Shown: positions 39,209-49,889, counted from the first letter of the stretch. The stretch is 64,000 nucleotides of DNA from Rhodoferax sp. (GCA_030645355.1 JAUSNJ010000024.1:19846-83845); one strand, 5' to 3'. Made by a program: numbers and translations. Notes: a model not told the origin generated them from the letters alone.

Positions 39209-39906
39209 CACTTCCTACACGAACCCGAATCAAGATCTGCGGTCTGACCCGCGAGCAGGATGTGGACGCAGCGGTGGCGGCCGGTGCGGACGCGATCGGT
39301 TTCGTGCTGTACGCCAAGAGCCCGCGTGCTGTCAGTGTCCAGCGCGCCGCCGAGCTGGCCAAACGCCTGCCGCCCTTCATCACACCGGTGCTGCTGTTTG
39401 TCAACGCCCCTGCTACAGAAATAATAGCTGCCTGCGCAATGGTTGCGGGGGCTACCGTCCAATTTCATGGTGATGAGTCGGCGCAGGACTGTGCCGAGGC
39501 AACGCTGAACAACAGCCGCCCATGGGTGCGCGCTGCGCGCATACCACTGGGCGATGGCGCGCGGGACTTTGACCTCGTAAAATACGCCAACAATTACTCA
39601 AACGCCCAGGCCATCCTGCTCGACGCCCATGTCGACGGATTTGGCGGCGGCGGCAAGGCATTCAATTGGTCACTGCTTCCTCCAAACGTCAACGCTCACC
39701 TCGTCTTGAGTGGTGGACTCACACCTGCAAACGTGGGCGATGGGGTCAGACAGCTTCGGCCGCGCTGTAAAACGCTGGCCGTGGACGTGAGCTCCGGCGT
39801 GGAAGCCGTGGACGCTCAGGGACTGCCTTTGAAGGGCATCAAGGATCCCGAGAAAATTTTCCAGTTCGTTGCCGCCGTGCGCGCAGCGGATCAGACCACC
39901 ACCTAA
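39205..39906 (+). CDS. trpF: Phosphoribosylanthranilate isomerase
   Basis: [44 protein letters not shown]; followed by trpBA. Confidence 0.95.
   Translation: MTLPTRTRIKICGLTREQDVDAAVAAGADAIGFVLYAKSPRAVSVQRAAELAKRLPPFITPVLLFVNAPATEIIAACAMVAGATVQFHGDESAQDCAEATLNNSRPWVRAARIPLGDGARDFDLVKYANNYSNAQAILLDAHVDGFGGGGKAFNWSLLPPNVNAHLVLSGGLTPANVGDGVRQLRPRCKTLAVDVSSGVEAVDAQGLPLKGIKDPEKIFQFVAAVRAADQTTT
39412..39466 (+). repeat. Dispersed ~55 bp repeat copy inside trpF (diverged)
   Basis: GCTACAGAAATAATAGCTGCCTGCGCAATGGTTGCGGGGGCTACCGTCCAATTTC. Confidence 0.45.
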
Positions 39907-39910
39907 AACC

Positions 39911-39956
39911 TTGCGGGACAGACCTCAGCTACTCGCAGCGAGCCAGCTCTGTCCTC
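39911..39956. repeat. Intergenic imperfect palindrome, GGACAGA...TCTGTCC type
   Basis: Arms 39916-39922 / 39948-39954 with inner CTCG-CAG-CGAG; resembles 32996-33040. Confidence 0.7.
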
Positions 39957-39970
39957 AACACTTTACGACT

Positions 39971-41254
39971 ATGTACGACTACCACCAACCGGACCCGACC
40001 GGCCACTTCGGGAAATACGGCGGCAGCTTTGTCTCCGAGACACTGACCCACGCCATCAATGAGCTGAAAGACGCTTACGCCAAGTACCAGCATGACCCGG
40101 CCTTCATCGCCGAGTTCAAGTCCGAGCTGGCCCACTTTGTGGGGCGCCCTTCACCGGTCTACCACGCGGCGCGCATGAGCCGTGAGATGGGCGGTGCGCA
40201 AATCTTCCTGAAACGTGAAGACCTGAACCACACCGGTGCCCACAAAATCAACAACACCATCGGCCAAGCCATGCTTGCCAAGCGCATGGGCAAGCCGCGT
40301 GTGATTGCCGAGACCGGTGCCGGCCAGCATGGTGTGGCGACCGCCACCATCTGCGCCCGCTACGGGCTGGAATGCGTGGTCTATATGGGTAGCGAAGACG
40401 TCAAGCGCCAGAGCCCCAATGTCTACCGCATGAAGTTGCTCGGTGCCACCGTGGTGCCAGTCGAGAGCGGCAGCAAGACCCTGAAGGACGCGTTGAACGA
40501 GGCCATGCGCGACTGGGTCGCCAACGTGGACAACACTTTCTACATCATCGGCACCGTGGCGGGACCGCATCCCTACCCGATGATGGTGCGCGACTTCCAG
40601 AGCGTGATCGGCGAGGAATGCCTGGTGCAGATGCCCGAAATGACAGGCGGCAAACAACCCGACGCGGTGATCGCCTGCGTGGGCGGCGGATCGAACGCCA
40701 TGGGCATTTTCTACCCCTATATCCAACATGAAAAGACCCGCCTGATCGGCGTGGAGGCTGCGGGAGAAGGCCTGGACAGTGGCAAGCATTCGGCGTCCAT
40801 CCAGCGCGGCAGCCCCGGCGTGCTGCACGGCAACCGCACCTATGTGCTGCAGGACGACAACGGCCAGGTCACCGAGACGCACAGCATCAGCGCCGGCCTG
40901 GACTACCCCGGCGTCGGCCCCGAGCATGCCTTTCTGGCCGATATTGGCCGCGCCGAATACGTGGGCGTCACCGACAAGGAAGCACTAGAAGCCTTCCACT
41001 ACCTGTGCCGCACCGAGGGCATCATCCCCGCGCTGGAATCCAGCCATGCGGTGGCCTATGGCATGAAGCTGGCTAAGACCATGCGTCCGGACCAATCCAT
41101 TCTGGTCAATCTGTCCGGACGGGGGGACAAGGACATTGGCACGGTGGCCGATCTGAGCAATGGCGAATTCTTCTGCAGGCCCAGCTGCACCGGCCAGTCG
41201 GTCAAGGGGGGCGAACAGCCTATCCAGATCGTCAAGCAAGGAGCAGCAGCATGA
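39971..41254 (+). CDS. trpB: Tryptophan synthase beta chain
   Basis: [36 protein letters not shown]. Confidence 0.97.
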   Translation: MYDYHQPDPTGHFGKYGGSFVSETLTHAINELKDAYAKYQHDPAFIAEFKSELAHFVGRPSPVYHAARMSREMGGAQIFLKREDLNHTGAHKINNTIGQAMLAKRMGKPRVIAETGAGQHGVATATICARYGLECVVYMGSEDVKRQSPNVYRMKLLGATVVPVESGSKTLKDALNEAMRDWVANVDNTFYIIGTVAGPHPYPMMVRDFQSVIGEECLVQMPEMTGGKQPDAVIACVGGGSNAMGIFYPYIQHEKTRLIGVEAAGEGLDSGKHSASIQRGSPGVLHGNRTYVLQDDNGQVTETHSISAGLDYPGVGPEHAFLADIGRAEYVGVTDKEALEAFHYLCRTEGIIPALESSHAVAYGMKLAKTMRPDQSILVNLSGRGDKDIGTVADLSNGEFFCRPSCTGQSVKGGEQPIQIVKQGAAA

Positions 41255-42072
41255 GCCGCATTGCCCTGAAGTTTGCCGAACTCAAGGCACAGGGCCGCAA
41301 GGCGCTGATTCCCTTCGTCACCGCCGGCTACCCGTATGCTGACGTCACACCCGAACTGATGCACGCCATGGTGGCGGGTGGTGCGGACGTGATTGAGTTG
41401 GGTGTGCCCTTTTCCGACCCCAGCGCCGACGGCCCCGTCATCCAGAAAGCCGGCGACAAGGCCCTGGCCTTTGGCATTGGCTTGGTGCAGGTGCTGGCCA
41501 TGGTCCGAGAATTCCGCAAGACCGACGCCACCACCCCCGTGGTGCTGATGGGCTACGCCAACCCGGTGGAGCGCTACGACCAGAAACACGTCACACCCGG
41601 TGTAGCCAGTCCCTTCGTGAAAGGCGCCGCAGCCGCCGGCGTAGACGGCGTGCTGATCGTCGACTACCCGCCCGAAGAGTGCGAGGCCTTCGCCGCCGAC
41701 CTGCGCGCCCACAGCATGGATTTGATCTTCCTGCTGGCACCCACCAGCACCGATGCCCGCATGCAGCAGGTGGCCCGGGTGGCCAGCGGCTACGTGTACT
41801 ACGTGTCGTTGAAGGGTGTGACCGGTTCGGGCGCGCTGGACGTGGGTGCCGTGGAGGCCATGCTGCCCCGCATCCGCCAGCACATTAGTGTGCCAGTGGG
41901 CGTGGGCTTTGGCATCCGCGATGCGGCGACCGCCAAAACGATCTCCCGGGTGGCCGATGCCGTGGTGATTGGCAGCAAGATCATCCAATTGCTGGAGAAC
42001 CAGCCCCGCGATCAGGTGGCGGCCACTGCCCAGAACTTCCTGAAAGAAGTCCGGAGCGCTTTGGATTCATAA
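41251..42072 (+). CDS. trpA: Tryptophan synthase alpha chain
   Basis: [33 protein letters not shown] overlap with trpB. Confidence 0.97.
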   Translation: MSRIALKFAELKAQGRKALIPFVTAGYPYADVTPELMHAMVAGGADVIELGVPFSDPSADGPVIQKAGDKALAFGIGLVQVLAMVREFRKTDATTPVVLMGYANPVERYDQKHVTPGVASPFVKGAAAAGVDGVLIVDYPPEECEAFAADLRAHSMDLIFLLAPTSTDARMQQVARVASGYVYYVSLKGVTGSGALDVGAVEAMLPRIRQHISVPVGVGFGIRDAATAKTISRVADAVVIGSKIIQLLENQPRDQVAATAQNFLKEVRSALDS

Positions 42073-42147
42073 TGGCACCCTTGCGGAACCGGGCGCTGCT
42101 GCCCAGCAGCAGCCCCATCGGTTCCCCCTTGTGATGAAGGAAAACCC

Positions 42148-43020
42148 ATGAGCTGGCTTGAAAAACTGCTTCCCCCGAAAATTCAACAAACCGACCCTGC
42201 GGACCGCCGCAGTGTCCCGGAAGGCCTGTGGGTCAAGTGCCCCAGCTGCGAATCCGTGCTGTACAAGACCGATCTGGAACAAAACCAGAACGTCTGCCCC
42301 AGCTGCAGCCACCACCACCGCATTGGCGCCCGTGCACGTCTCAATGTGTTTCTGGACAACGAAGGCCGGTTCGACATCGGGCAGGACATCCTGCCCGTGG
42401 ACCCGCTCAAGTTCAAGGACAGCCGCAAATACCCCGAACGCCTGAAGGAAGCCCTGGAAAACACTGGCGAGACCGATGCGCTGGTGGTCATGGGCGGTGC
42501 CGTGATGGGCATCAGCCTGGTGGCGGCCTGTTTTGAGTTTGACTTCATGGGCGGCAGCATGGGCTCCGTGGTGGGCGAGCGCTTTGTACGCGGCGTCGAG
42601 ACCGCCATCGAGCAAAAGGTACCCTTCCTGTGCTTTACCGCCACCGGTGGCGCGCGCATGCAGGAGGGCCTGCTCTCGCTGATGCAAATGGCCAAGACCA
42701 ATGCCGCGCTGACCCGCCTAGCCAAAAAGGGCCTGCCCTATATCAGCGTGCTGACCGACCCGACCATGGGCGGCGTAAGTGCCGGCTTTGCCTTCCTGGG
42801 CGACATGGTGATCGCCGAGCCCAAGGCCCTGATCGGCTTTGCCGGACCGCGCGTCATCGAGTCCACGGTGCGTGTGACCTTGCCCGAGGGCTTCCAGCGC
42901 TCCGAGTTCCTGCAAACCAAGGGCGCGGTAGACCTGATTTGCGACCGCCGCGATCTGCGCAAGACCGTGGCCAATTCGCTGGCGATGTTGCAACGTCAGC
43001 CTGCCGATGCGGTGATTTAA
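42148..43020 (+). CDS. accD: Acetyl-CoA carboxylase carboxyltransferase beta subunit
   Basis: Zn finger [34 protein letters not shown]. Confidence 0.96.
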   Translation: MSWLEKLLPPKIQQTDPADRRSVPEGLWVKCPSCESVLYKTDLEQNQNVCPSCSHHHRIGARARLNVFLDNEGRFDIGQDILPVDPLKFKDSRKYPERLKEALENTGETDALVVMGGAVMGISLVAACFEFDFMGGSMGSVVGERFVRGVETAIEQKVPFLCFTATGGARMQEGLLSLMQMAKTNAALTRLAKKGLPYISVLTDPTMGGVSAGFAFLGDMVIAEPKALIGFAGPRVIESTVRVTLPEGFQRSEFLQTKGAVDLICDRRDLRKTVANSLAMLQRQPADAVI

Positions 43021-43042
43021 AAGCCCTTCTTCTTCCGCCACC

Positions 43043-43121
43043 GCGGGGGATTGCGGTGAGCCGGTGTCCTCATACTGCCAAATGCGCAGAAATCGGACCC
43101 CGACTCACCGCAATCCCCCGC
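43043..43121. repeat. Long inverted repeat between accD and yggT-like gene
   Basis: 18-bp perfect terminal arms GCGGGGGATTGCGGTGAG / CTCACCGCAATCCCCCGC, extending to 27 bp with two mismatches. Confidence 0.92.
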
Positions 43122-43151
43122 TCTACATTTGCGTGGCGTAATAACCAGACA

Positions 43152-43748
43152 TCAGATCGCCACCAACACCGCAGCCTGCACATTCCCCAGCACAATCCCG
43201 GCCACCTGCAGAATCAGCAGCAGCACCAGCGGAGACAGGTCAATGCCCCCCACCAGCGGCACCACACGCCGTATCGGAATCAACACGGGCAGCACTAGGC
43301 GCTCCAGGAAATCCGCGCCAACCGAATGGCTTTGCACCCAGGACAGAATCGCGTAAATGATGACCAGCCCGGTCATGCCGGAAATCGCCATGCGCACCAG
43401 GCCAAAGGCGGCCAACACCACCACGGACAGCATGCCGGCGGTCATGCCGGTGAGGGCCCACAAAATCACAAACTGCGCCAACTGCACCAGAAACGCACCC
43501 ACCAGACTGGCCATGTCCCAGCGCCCCACGGCCGGAATGACCCGGCGCAGCGGCAACACCAGCCAGTCGGTCAGCGCAAAAATGAACTTGGCCAGCGGGT
43601 TGCCCGAGCGCACCGACATGGGAATGCGCTGGTACTGCATGTACAGGCGCAGCAGGCAGGTTCCGGCGATCAATCCGGCGGCCACTTCCAGCAGCAGCGA
43701 GGTAATTTGGTAGAGCATGGTGTCCAATGAAAAGAGCGTTTCCATCAT
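43152..43748 (-). CDS. YggT-family membrane protein
   Basis: Two YggT-like repeats ([48 protein letters not shown]). Confidence 0.9.
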   Translation of the reverse strand: MMETLFSLDTMLYQITSLLLEVAAGLIAGTCLLRLYMQYQRIPMSVRSGNPLAKFIFALTDWLVLPLRRVIPAVGRWDMASLVGAFLVQLAQFVILWALTGMTAGMLSVVVLAAFGLVRMAISGMTGLVIIYAILSWVQSHSVGADFLERLVLPVLIPIRRVVPLVGGIDLSPLVLLLILQVAGIVLGNVQAAVLVAI

Positions 43749-43823
43749 ATACGGACCGCCCCTCTTAGAATCAAGGGTTCTGGCCGGCAAAAGCGGCCCT
43801 CATTGACCTACTGCGCGCACCCC

Positions 43824-45425
43824 ATGTCTGACCCACTTGCTCCCGTTTCTGTACCCGTTTCCGCATCGGCCCAATCCCCTGCTCCCCAGGACGAAAACCA
43901 GCTGATCCTCGAACGCCGGGAGAAACTCAAGGCCATCCGCCAGCGCCAGATTGACGGCCACGGCGTGGCCTTTCCCAACGACTTCAAGCCCACGCACAAG
44001 GCTGAAGAATTGTTCGCCGAGTACGACGCACACTCCACCGAGATCCTGGCCAGCATGGCAGTCACCGCCAAGGTTGCAGGGCGCATGATGCTCAAGCGCG
44101 TCATGGGCAAGGCCAGCTTCTGCACGCTGCAGGACGCCTCCTTTGGCCCCAGCGGCGGACGCATCCAGATTTATGTCAAGGGCGAGGACGTGGGCGCTGA
44201 GTTGTATGCCCTGTTCAAGCACTGGGACCTGGGCGACATCGTGGCCGCCGAGGGCACGGTGTTCAAGACCAAGACCGGTGAGCTGTCCCTGCACGCCAGC
44301 AGCATCCGCCTGCTGACCAAGAGCCTGCGCCCCATGCCCGACAAGTTCCACGGCATCAACGACCAGGAAGTGAAGTACCGCCAGCGTTACATCGACCTGA
44401 TGATGGACGAAACCGCGCGCAAGCGTTTTGTGGACCGCAGCAAGGCGGTCAGCGGCCTGCGCGAGTTCATGGTGCAGCACGGCTTTCTGGAAGTCGAGAC
44501 GCCTATGCTGCACCCCATTCCCGGCGGTGCCAACGCCAAGCCCTTTGTGACCCACCACAACGCGCTGGACCAGCAAATGTTCCTGCGCATTGCGCCCGAG
44601 CTGTACCTCAAGCGCCTCATCGTCGGCGGCTTTGACCGGGTGTTCGAGATCAACCGCAACTTCCGCAACGAAGGCATCTCGGTGCGCCACAACCCCGAGT
44701 TCACGATGATGGAGTTCTACGCGGCCTACTGGAACTACCAGGACCTGATGTCGTTTACCGAAGCCCTGGTGCGCGACGCCGCCATCAAGGCCGGCGACAG
44801 CCTGCACCTGACCTACGGCGGCAAGCCCGTGGACCTGGAGGCACCGTTTGAGCGCTTGACCATCCATGAAGCGATTTGCAAATACACCGAAGCCGGTGAA
44901 GCGCTGGAAGGCGGCAGTGGCCGCAAAGTGGACGACGCCACCTGGCTGACCAACGCCCTGCGCAAACTCGGCATGACCGAGGCCAAGCACCACCTGTCCA
45001 CGCGCAGCCTGGCCAGCTTGCAGGTGCTGTACTTTGAAGAAACCGTGGAAGAGAAGCTGTGGAACCCCACCTTCATCTGCGAGCATCCGGTTGAGATCTC
45101 GCCACTGGCGCGCGCCAGTGACACCAACCCCGAGGTGACCGAGCGCTTTGAGCTCTACATCACCGGCCGCGAGTTCGGCAACGGCTTTAGCGAGCTCAAC
45201 GATGCCGAAGACCAGGCCGCGCGCTTCAAGTCCCAGGTCGACGCCAAGGACAGCGGCGATGACGAGGCCATGCACTACGACCACGACTTTGTGCGCGCAC
45301 TGGAGCACGGCATGCCACCCACGGGCGGCTGCGGCATCGGCATTGACCGCCTGATGATGCTGCTGACCGACAGCCCCAGCATCCGCGACATCATCCTGTT
45401 CCCCGCTTTGCGCCGTGAAGCTTAA
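43824..45425 (+). CDS. lysS: Lysyl-tRNA synthetase
   Basis: [46 protein letters not shown]; start trimmed to 43824. Confidence 0.97.
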   Translation: MSDPLAPVSVPVSASAQSPAPQDENQLILERREKLKAIRQRQIDGHGVAFPNDFKPTHKAEELFAEYDAHSTEILASMAVTAKVAGRMMLKRVMGKASFCTLQDASFGPSGGRIQIYVKGEDVGAELYALFKHWDLGDIVAAEGTVFKTKTGELSLHASSIRLLTKSLRPMPDKFHGINDQEVKYRQRYIDLMMDETARKRFVDRSKAVSGLREFMVQHGFLEVETPMLHPIPGGANAKPFVTHHNALDQQMFLRIAPELYLKRLIVGGFDRVFEINRNFRNEGISVRHNPEFTMMEFYAAYWNYQDLMSFTEALVRDAAIKAGDSLHLTYGGKPVDLEAPFERLTIHEAICKYTEAGEALEGGSGRKVDDATWLTNALRKLGMTEAKHHLSTRSLASLQVLYFEETVEEKLWNPTFICEHPVEISPLARASDTNPEVTERFELYITGREFGNGFSELNDAEDQAARFKSQVDAKDSGDDEAMHYDHDFVRALEHGMPPTGGCGIGIDRLMMLLTDSPSIRDIILFPALRREA

Positions 45426-45427
45426 GG

Positions 45428-45482
45428 AAAACTGGCCGCTAGCCCTCGTCAAATAAGCGCACTACGCTATGAAAAACGTAGC
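45428..45482 (-). repeat. Dispersed ~55 bp repeat copy spanning a start codon
   Basis: Reverse complement GCTACGTTTTTCATAGCGTAGTGCGCTTATTTGACGAGGGCTAGCGGCCAGTTTT. Confidence 0.75.
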
Positions 45483-45999
45483 GCCCGTAGCGTTGAAATT
45501 TCTGCACGGCTACCCTGCGGAAACGCTGGCCCAGGTGCAGCAGATGCTCGACGGTGGGCGAATTGGCCCCTGGCTGCTGCAAAAATACCCCGAGGCCCAC
45601 GGTGTGCGCACCGACCGTGCTCTCTATGACTACGTGCAGGAACTCAAAACCGAATACCTGCGTGGCGCCGAACCCTTGAGCAAAGTGGTCTTTGACAGCA
45701 AACTGCAGATCGTGCAGCACGCACTGGGCACCCACACCACGATATCAAGGGTGCAGGGCAGCAAGCTGAAATCCAAGCGGGAGATCCGCATCGCCTCGCT
45801 ATTCAAGGACGGCCCGCACGAGTTCCTGCGCATGATCGTGGTCCATGAACTGGCCCACCTGCGTGAACGCGCCCACGACAAGGCCTTCTACCAGCTCTGC
45901 GCCTATATGGAACCGGGCTACCACCAGTTGGAATTTGAGCTGCGTCTGTATCTGACCTATCTGGACGCTGGATGTGAACTACTATGGGGAAGCCGGTAG
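45469..45999 (+). CDS. YgjP-like/M48-type metal-dependent hydrolase
   Basis: HELAHLRERAHDKAFY zinc motif; 176 aa. Confidence 0.85.
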   Translation: MKNVAPVALKFLHGYPAETLAQVQQMLDGGRIGPWLLQKYPEAHGVRTDRALYDYVQELKTEYLRGAEPLSKVVFDSKLQIVQHALGTHTTISRVQGSKLKSKREIRIASLFKDGPHEFLRMIVVHELAHLRERAHDKAFYQLCAYMEPGYHQLEFELRLYLTYLDAGCELLWGSR

Positions 46000-46044
46000 C
46001 TAAGGCTGGCGAAAAAAGTGCAAAATAGTCCAAGCACAAATATC

Positions 46045-46058
46045 TTGACTTAGGTCAA
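46045..46058. promoter_or_regulatory. Candidate FNR/DNR-type site TTGAC-TTAG-GTCAA
   Basis: Perfect 5-4-5 dyad upstream of the GGDEF/EAL gene. Confidence 0.5.
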
Positions 46059-46161
46059 ATTTGCCATCCAATCAACAACCCATGGCGCGTCCTGGCAGCG
46101 GAGAAAGCAGTTCCGGTCCCACATGGACCCGCATTGCGCTGCAGGCCAGATTCCCCAGGAC

Positions 46162-49100
46162 ATGAACACATCGGCCCGCCATCGCTTCGTAGTGACCGTC
46201 ACGGCGGTATACGCAGTCTCTGCGCTGGCGTGGATTTTTCTGTCGGACCAATTGCTCTCGGCGTTCACCGATATCGCATCCATCCAGTGGTTGTCCACCG
46301 TCAAGGGTGTATTTTTTGTCGCAGTCAGCGCCGCCATGTTTTTCTTTGCGTTGCGCTCTGTACCCGACGGCAACACCTCTGCGGGCAGCACACTGATGCA
46401 CGCCCTGACCAGCGGAGTGAATGGACGCAAAAGCCGCTGGCCTATGTATGTGTTTGCTGTCCTGGTGTCGTTCAGCGCTCTGGTGCTGCACCAGTCCCTG
46501 GCGCCCCAGAGTGGCGGGCGCTTGATGCTGATTCTCTTTATGCTGCCCATTGTGTTGAGCGCTTTGCTGGGCGGGATGGGGCCGGGGCTGGCCTCAACGG
46601 TTGTGGTCGCCCTGGTCACTGACTACTTTGTCATCCCTCCGATTGCCAGTTTCCGTGTAGCCGCCAGCCAGGACCTCTTGCAGTGGTTCTTTCTGGTCGT
46701 TAACGGCACTGCGGTCAGCGTACTGAGTGAAATGTTGCGTGTTGCCGCAGCCCGGGTTGAAGCCAAACACCGCTTGCTCGATGCCATCGTCTCCGGCACC
46801 GAGGACGCCGTGTTTGCCAAGGACCTGGACGGTCAATACCTGCTGGCCAACCAGGCGACGGCCCAATTGGCGGGAAAGCCCATCACCGAAATCCTGGGCG
46901 CAGACGACAGGCACCTGTTCTCCGCCGACACAGCGCGGCAGGTCATGGAAACCGACCAGCGAATCATCGCCAGCGGCCAGACCGTCAGCCACGAGGAGCG
47001 GCTGTCAACGCTGGACGGGCAAGCCCTGGTGTTCTGGGTGACCAAGGGGCCTATTGTTGACGACCTCGGCACCGCTATAGGCTTGTTCGGAATCTCACGC
47101 AACATCACGTCACAAACCAAAGCCGCTGCCGACCTGCAGCAGCGTGAACGTCGCCTGGCCCGCGTGATCGCCGGTTCTGACCAAGGCTATTGGGACTGGA
47201 ACCTGCAGACCAACGCCTTCACGGTTAGCGACCGTTGGGAGACCATGCTGGGATACGCGCCCGGGGAAATGGATGTATCCACCGACAACTGGGGCAATCT
47301 GGTCCACCCGGATGACCTGGTGGCAACGATGGAGTCCATCCGGCGCCACACCGACGGCTTGACGCCCACCCATGAAGCCGAATTCCGTGCGCGCACCAAA
47401 TCCGGCGAATGGCGCTGGATACTGACACGTGGCCGGATTGTCGAACACACGGCGGACGGCCAGGCGCTGATGATGTCGGGAACCCACACCGACATCACCG
47501 AACGCAAACAATTCGAAAGCGCCCAGCGCGAGGCCAACACGGTCTTTGCCAGCAGCTACGAGGGCATCATGGTGGTCGACCCCACGATGCGCATCACGAA
47601 AGTCAATCCGGCTTTCACCCGCATCAGCGGCTACAGCCCTGAAGAGGTCGTGGGTCAATCCCCCAGCATGCTGTCCTCGGGTCGACAAGACGCAGCGTTC
47701 TACCGCAGCATGTGGGATGCGCTGGCGCAGCGTGATTTCTGGCGCGGAGAGGTCTGGAACCGCCGCAAAAACGGTGAGGTGTTTGCGGAGTTGTTGTCCA
47801 TCTCGACGGTACGCGATGCCAGCGGGGTGGTCCAGCATTACGTTGGCGTGTTCACCGATATCAGCCATCTAAAGGCCCATGCGGCGGAGTTGGACCGCAT
47901 CGCGCACTACGACCCACTGACCGGGACCCCCAACCGGCGACTGCTGGCAGACAGACTAGAGCAGTCCATTCTGCGTTCAACCCGCAACGGCCATTTGCTG
48001 GCCGTGTGCGTCCTGGATCTGGACGGATTCAAGTCCGTCAATGATCGCCTGGGGCATGCCGCAGGTGATGCATTGCTGGTGGGTGTCACGGCCAACCTGC
48101 ACCACGTTTTACGTGTCGACGACACGCTGGCACGACTGGGTGGTGACGAGTTCGTGCTGCTGCTGTCCGACATCTCCACACCGCAGGAATGCGCGCTGAT
48201 CTTGAACCGCATTCTGCAGGTCACCCATAGCCCGGTGATGCTGGAGGGCCAGGCCGTCACCATCTCCGCCAGCATTGGTGTCAGTCTGTACCCCACCGAC
48301 AATTCCGACGCGGACACCTTGTTGCGACACGCGGACCAGGCGATGTACCTGGCCAAGGAAGCCGGCAGGAACCGCTACGTGCTGTTCGATCCGGAAAATG
48401 ACCGCAAGTCCCAGGTGCACCGCAATTTTCTTGATGTATTGCGCAATGCGCTGGATCACGACGAGTTCGTGTTGCACTACCAGCCCAAGGTCAATTTGAT
48501 CACTGGCGAAATGGTCGGTGTTGAGGCGCTGATCCGTTGGCAACACCCGCAGCGCGGGCTGGTGCCACCCGCTGAGTTTTTGCCTTTCATTGACGGCAGC
48601 AATCTGGAAAAGCCCCTGGGTGAATGGGTGATCCGCACCGCGCTGGCACAGGCGGCTGCATGGGGTCACCAGGGCCACCCGCTCAACGTCAGCGTCAATA
48701 TCAGTGCAGCCCATCTGCTTGAGCCTGACTTTTACGACAACCTGAAGTCCGTGCTGGAACAACACGACACGGCCTTCGCCACGCGCCTGGAACTGGAGGT
48801 GCTTGAAACGGCGGCCCTGTCGGACGTGGACCTTGCCGTGGCGGTGCTGCAGCGCTGTCGCGCCCTGGGCGTCAAGTTTGCGCTGGACGACTTTGGCACC
48901 GGCTATTCGTCGCTGACCTATTTGCGCAAACTGCCCGTGGATCTGCTGAAAATCGACCAGAGCTTTGTACGCAACATGCTCGTCAACGCAGAAGACCTGG
49001 GCATCGTCGAAGGCGTCATCCGCCTGGCCGGCGCCTTCAAGCGCGACGTCATCGCCGAAGGGGTGGAGACACTGGAGCACGGTACGGCCCTGCTGCGCCT

Positions 49101-49224
49101 GGGCTGCCATCTGGCGCAAGGCTACGGCATCGCCCAACCCATGCCACCCCAGGACGTGCTGCCGTGGTTGGCCACCTGGCAACAGGCGGCGGTGTGGACC
49201 GGGCTGAACGCGCTGGAACCCTAG
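46162..49224 (+). CDS. DUF4118-like membrane sensor with PAS repeats, GGDEF and EAL domains
   Basis: N-terminal TM/DUF4118-like region, PAS-like segments, LGGDEFVLLL and VEALIRWQHP motifs both intact. Confidence 0.92.
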   Translation: MNTSARHRFVVTVTAVYAVSALAWIFLSDQLLSAFTDIASIQWLSTVKGVFFVAVSAAMFFFALRSVPDGNTSAGSTLMHALTSGVNGRKSRWPMYVFAVLVSFSALVLHQSLAPQSGGRLMLILFMLPIVLSALLGGMGPGLASTVVVALVTDYFVIPPIASFRVAASQDLLQWFFLVVNGTAVSVLSEMLRVAAARVEAKHRLLDAIVSGTEDAVFAKDLDGQYLLANQATAQLAGKPITEILGADDRHLFSADTARQVMETDQRIIASGQTVSHEERLSTLDGQALVFWVTKGPIVDDLGTAIGLFGISRNITSQTKAAADLQQRERRLARVIAGSDQGYWDWNLQTNAFTVSDRWETMLGYAPGEMDVSTDNWGNLVHPDDLVATMESIRRHTDGLTPTHEAEFRARTKSGEWRWILTRGRIVEHTADGQALMMSGTHTDITERKQFESAQREANTVFASSYEGIMVVDPTMRITKVNPAFTRISGYSPEEVVGQSPSMLSSGRQDAAFYRSMWDALAQRDFWRGEVWNRRKNGEVFAELLSISTVRDASGVVQHYVGVFTDISHLKAHAAELDRIAHYDPLTGTPNRRLLADRLEQSILRSTRNGHLLAVCVLDLDGFKSVNDRLGHAAGDALLVGVTANLHHVLRVDDTLARLGGDEFVLLLSDISTPQECALILNRILQVTHSPVMLEGQAVTISASIGVSLYPTDNSDADTLLRHADQAMYLAKEAGRNRYVLFDPENDRKSQVHRNFLDVLRNALDHDEFVLHYQPKVNLITGEMVGVEALIRWQHPQRGLVPPAEFLPFIDGSNLEKPLGEWVIRTALAQAAAWGHQGHPLNVSVNISAAHLLEPDFYDNLKSVLEQHDTAFATRLELEVLETAALSDVDLAVAVLQRCRALGVKFALDDFGTGYSSLTYLRKLPVDLLKIDQSFVRNMLVNAEDLGIVEGVIRLAGAFKRDVIAEGVETLEHGTALLRLGCHLAQGYGIAQPMPPQDVLPWLATWQQAAVWTGLNALEP

Positions 49225-49240
49225 TACCCGGGAATCTTCC

Positions 49241-49459
49241 CTATGCCGAACTGCGGCGCAACGGCTTGAGCAGGTCGCTCAGCCCGTTGTGGTCGATCTC
49301 GTGCATCAGCGCCAGCAGGCGGCCGATTTCACCCTTGGGAAAGCCTGTGCGTGCGAACCAGGTCAGGTAGTTGCCCGGCAAATCGGCGATGATGCGCCCC
49401 TGATACTTGCCAAACGGCATGACGCGGGTCACCAGCAGTTGTAGGTCCTCAGCTTGCAT
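49241..49459 (-). CDS. DUF3820-family small protein
   Basis: VTRVMPFGKYQGRIIADLPGNYLTWFARTGFPKGEIGRLL. Confidence 0.85.
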   Translation of the reverse strand: MQAEDLQLLVTRVMPFGKYQGRIIADLPGNYLTWFARTGFPKGEIGRLLALMHEIDHNGLSDLLKPLRRSSA

Positions 49460-49521
49460 GGTCCAAGCATAGCGCCAGCCGACACGGGCGCTTTTCGGGG
49501 TGGGCCCGCAGCGCTGTTTTT

Positions 49522-49575
49522 GCTATCAAGTTGATAGCTAACTGCGCACATTCCACGAGGGCTATGTGCCACAAT
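49522..49575 (+). repeat. Dispersed ~55 bp repeat copy, intergenic
   Basis: GCTATCAAGTTGATAGCTAACTGCGCACATTCCACGAGGGCTATGTGCCACAATC. Confidence 0.8.
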
Positions 49576-49609
49576 CACTGCAAGCTTTTGTTCTGTGAGG
49601 AGTTCCACC

Positions 49610-49837
49610 ATGTCCCGTCCCGCTATTTGGGCTACCAAGGTTGTTGCGCTGATCCAGGGTGGCAACACGCAGGCCGCGCTGGCACAGATCAAGGTGGCGC
49701 CCTCGGTGAAGGATGTAGAGCAGTTGCGCACCCTGCTTGAAAATTCCGGTCTACTCAAGCGCCACCCCGTGATTGACAGCACCACGCAAGACCAGATTGC
49801 GGCGCTGAAGGGCTCGCGTTTGCACCGCGCGCCGTAA
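49610..49837 (+). CDS. Small hypothetical protein
   Basis: 75 aa ORF with RBS-like GTGAGGAG upstream. Confidence 0.6.
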   Translation: MSRPAIWATKVVALIQGGNTQAALAQIKVAPSVKDVEQLRTLLENSGLLKRHPVIDSTTQDQIAALKGSRLHRAP

Positions 49838-49889
49838 AGACGGGCGCATTTATTGGCATGGCACGGCATTTCCCGGAGACGCATTTGTG

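Noticed and set aside
43800-45452. 550-aa minus-strand ORF antisense to lysS
   Set aside because: Shadow ORF spanning almost exactly the lysS CDS; low-complexity His/Gly/Val/Ala composition.
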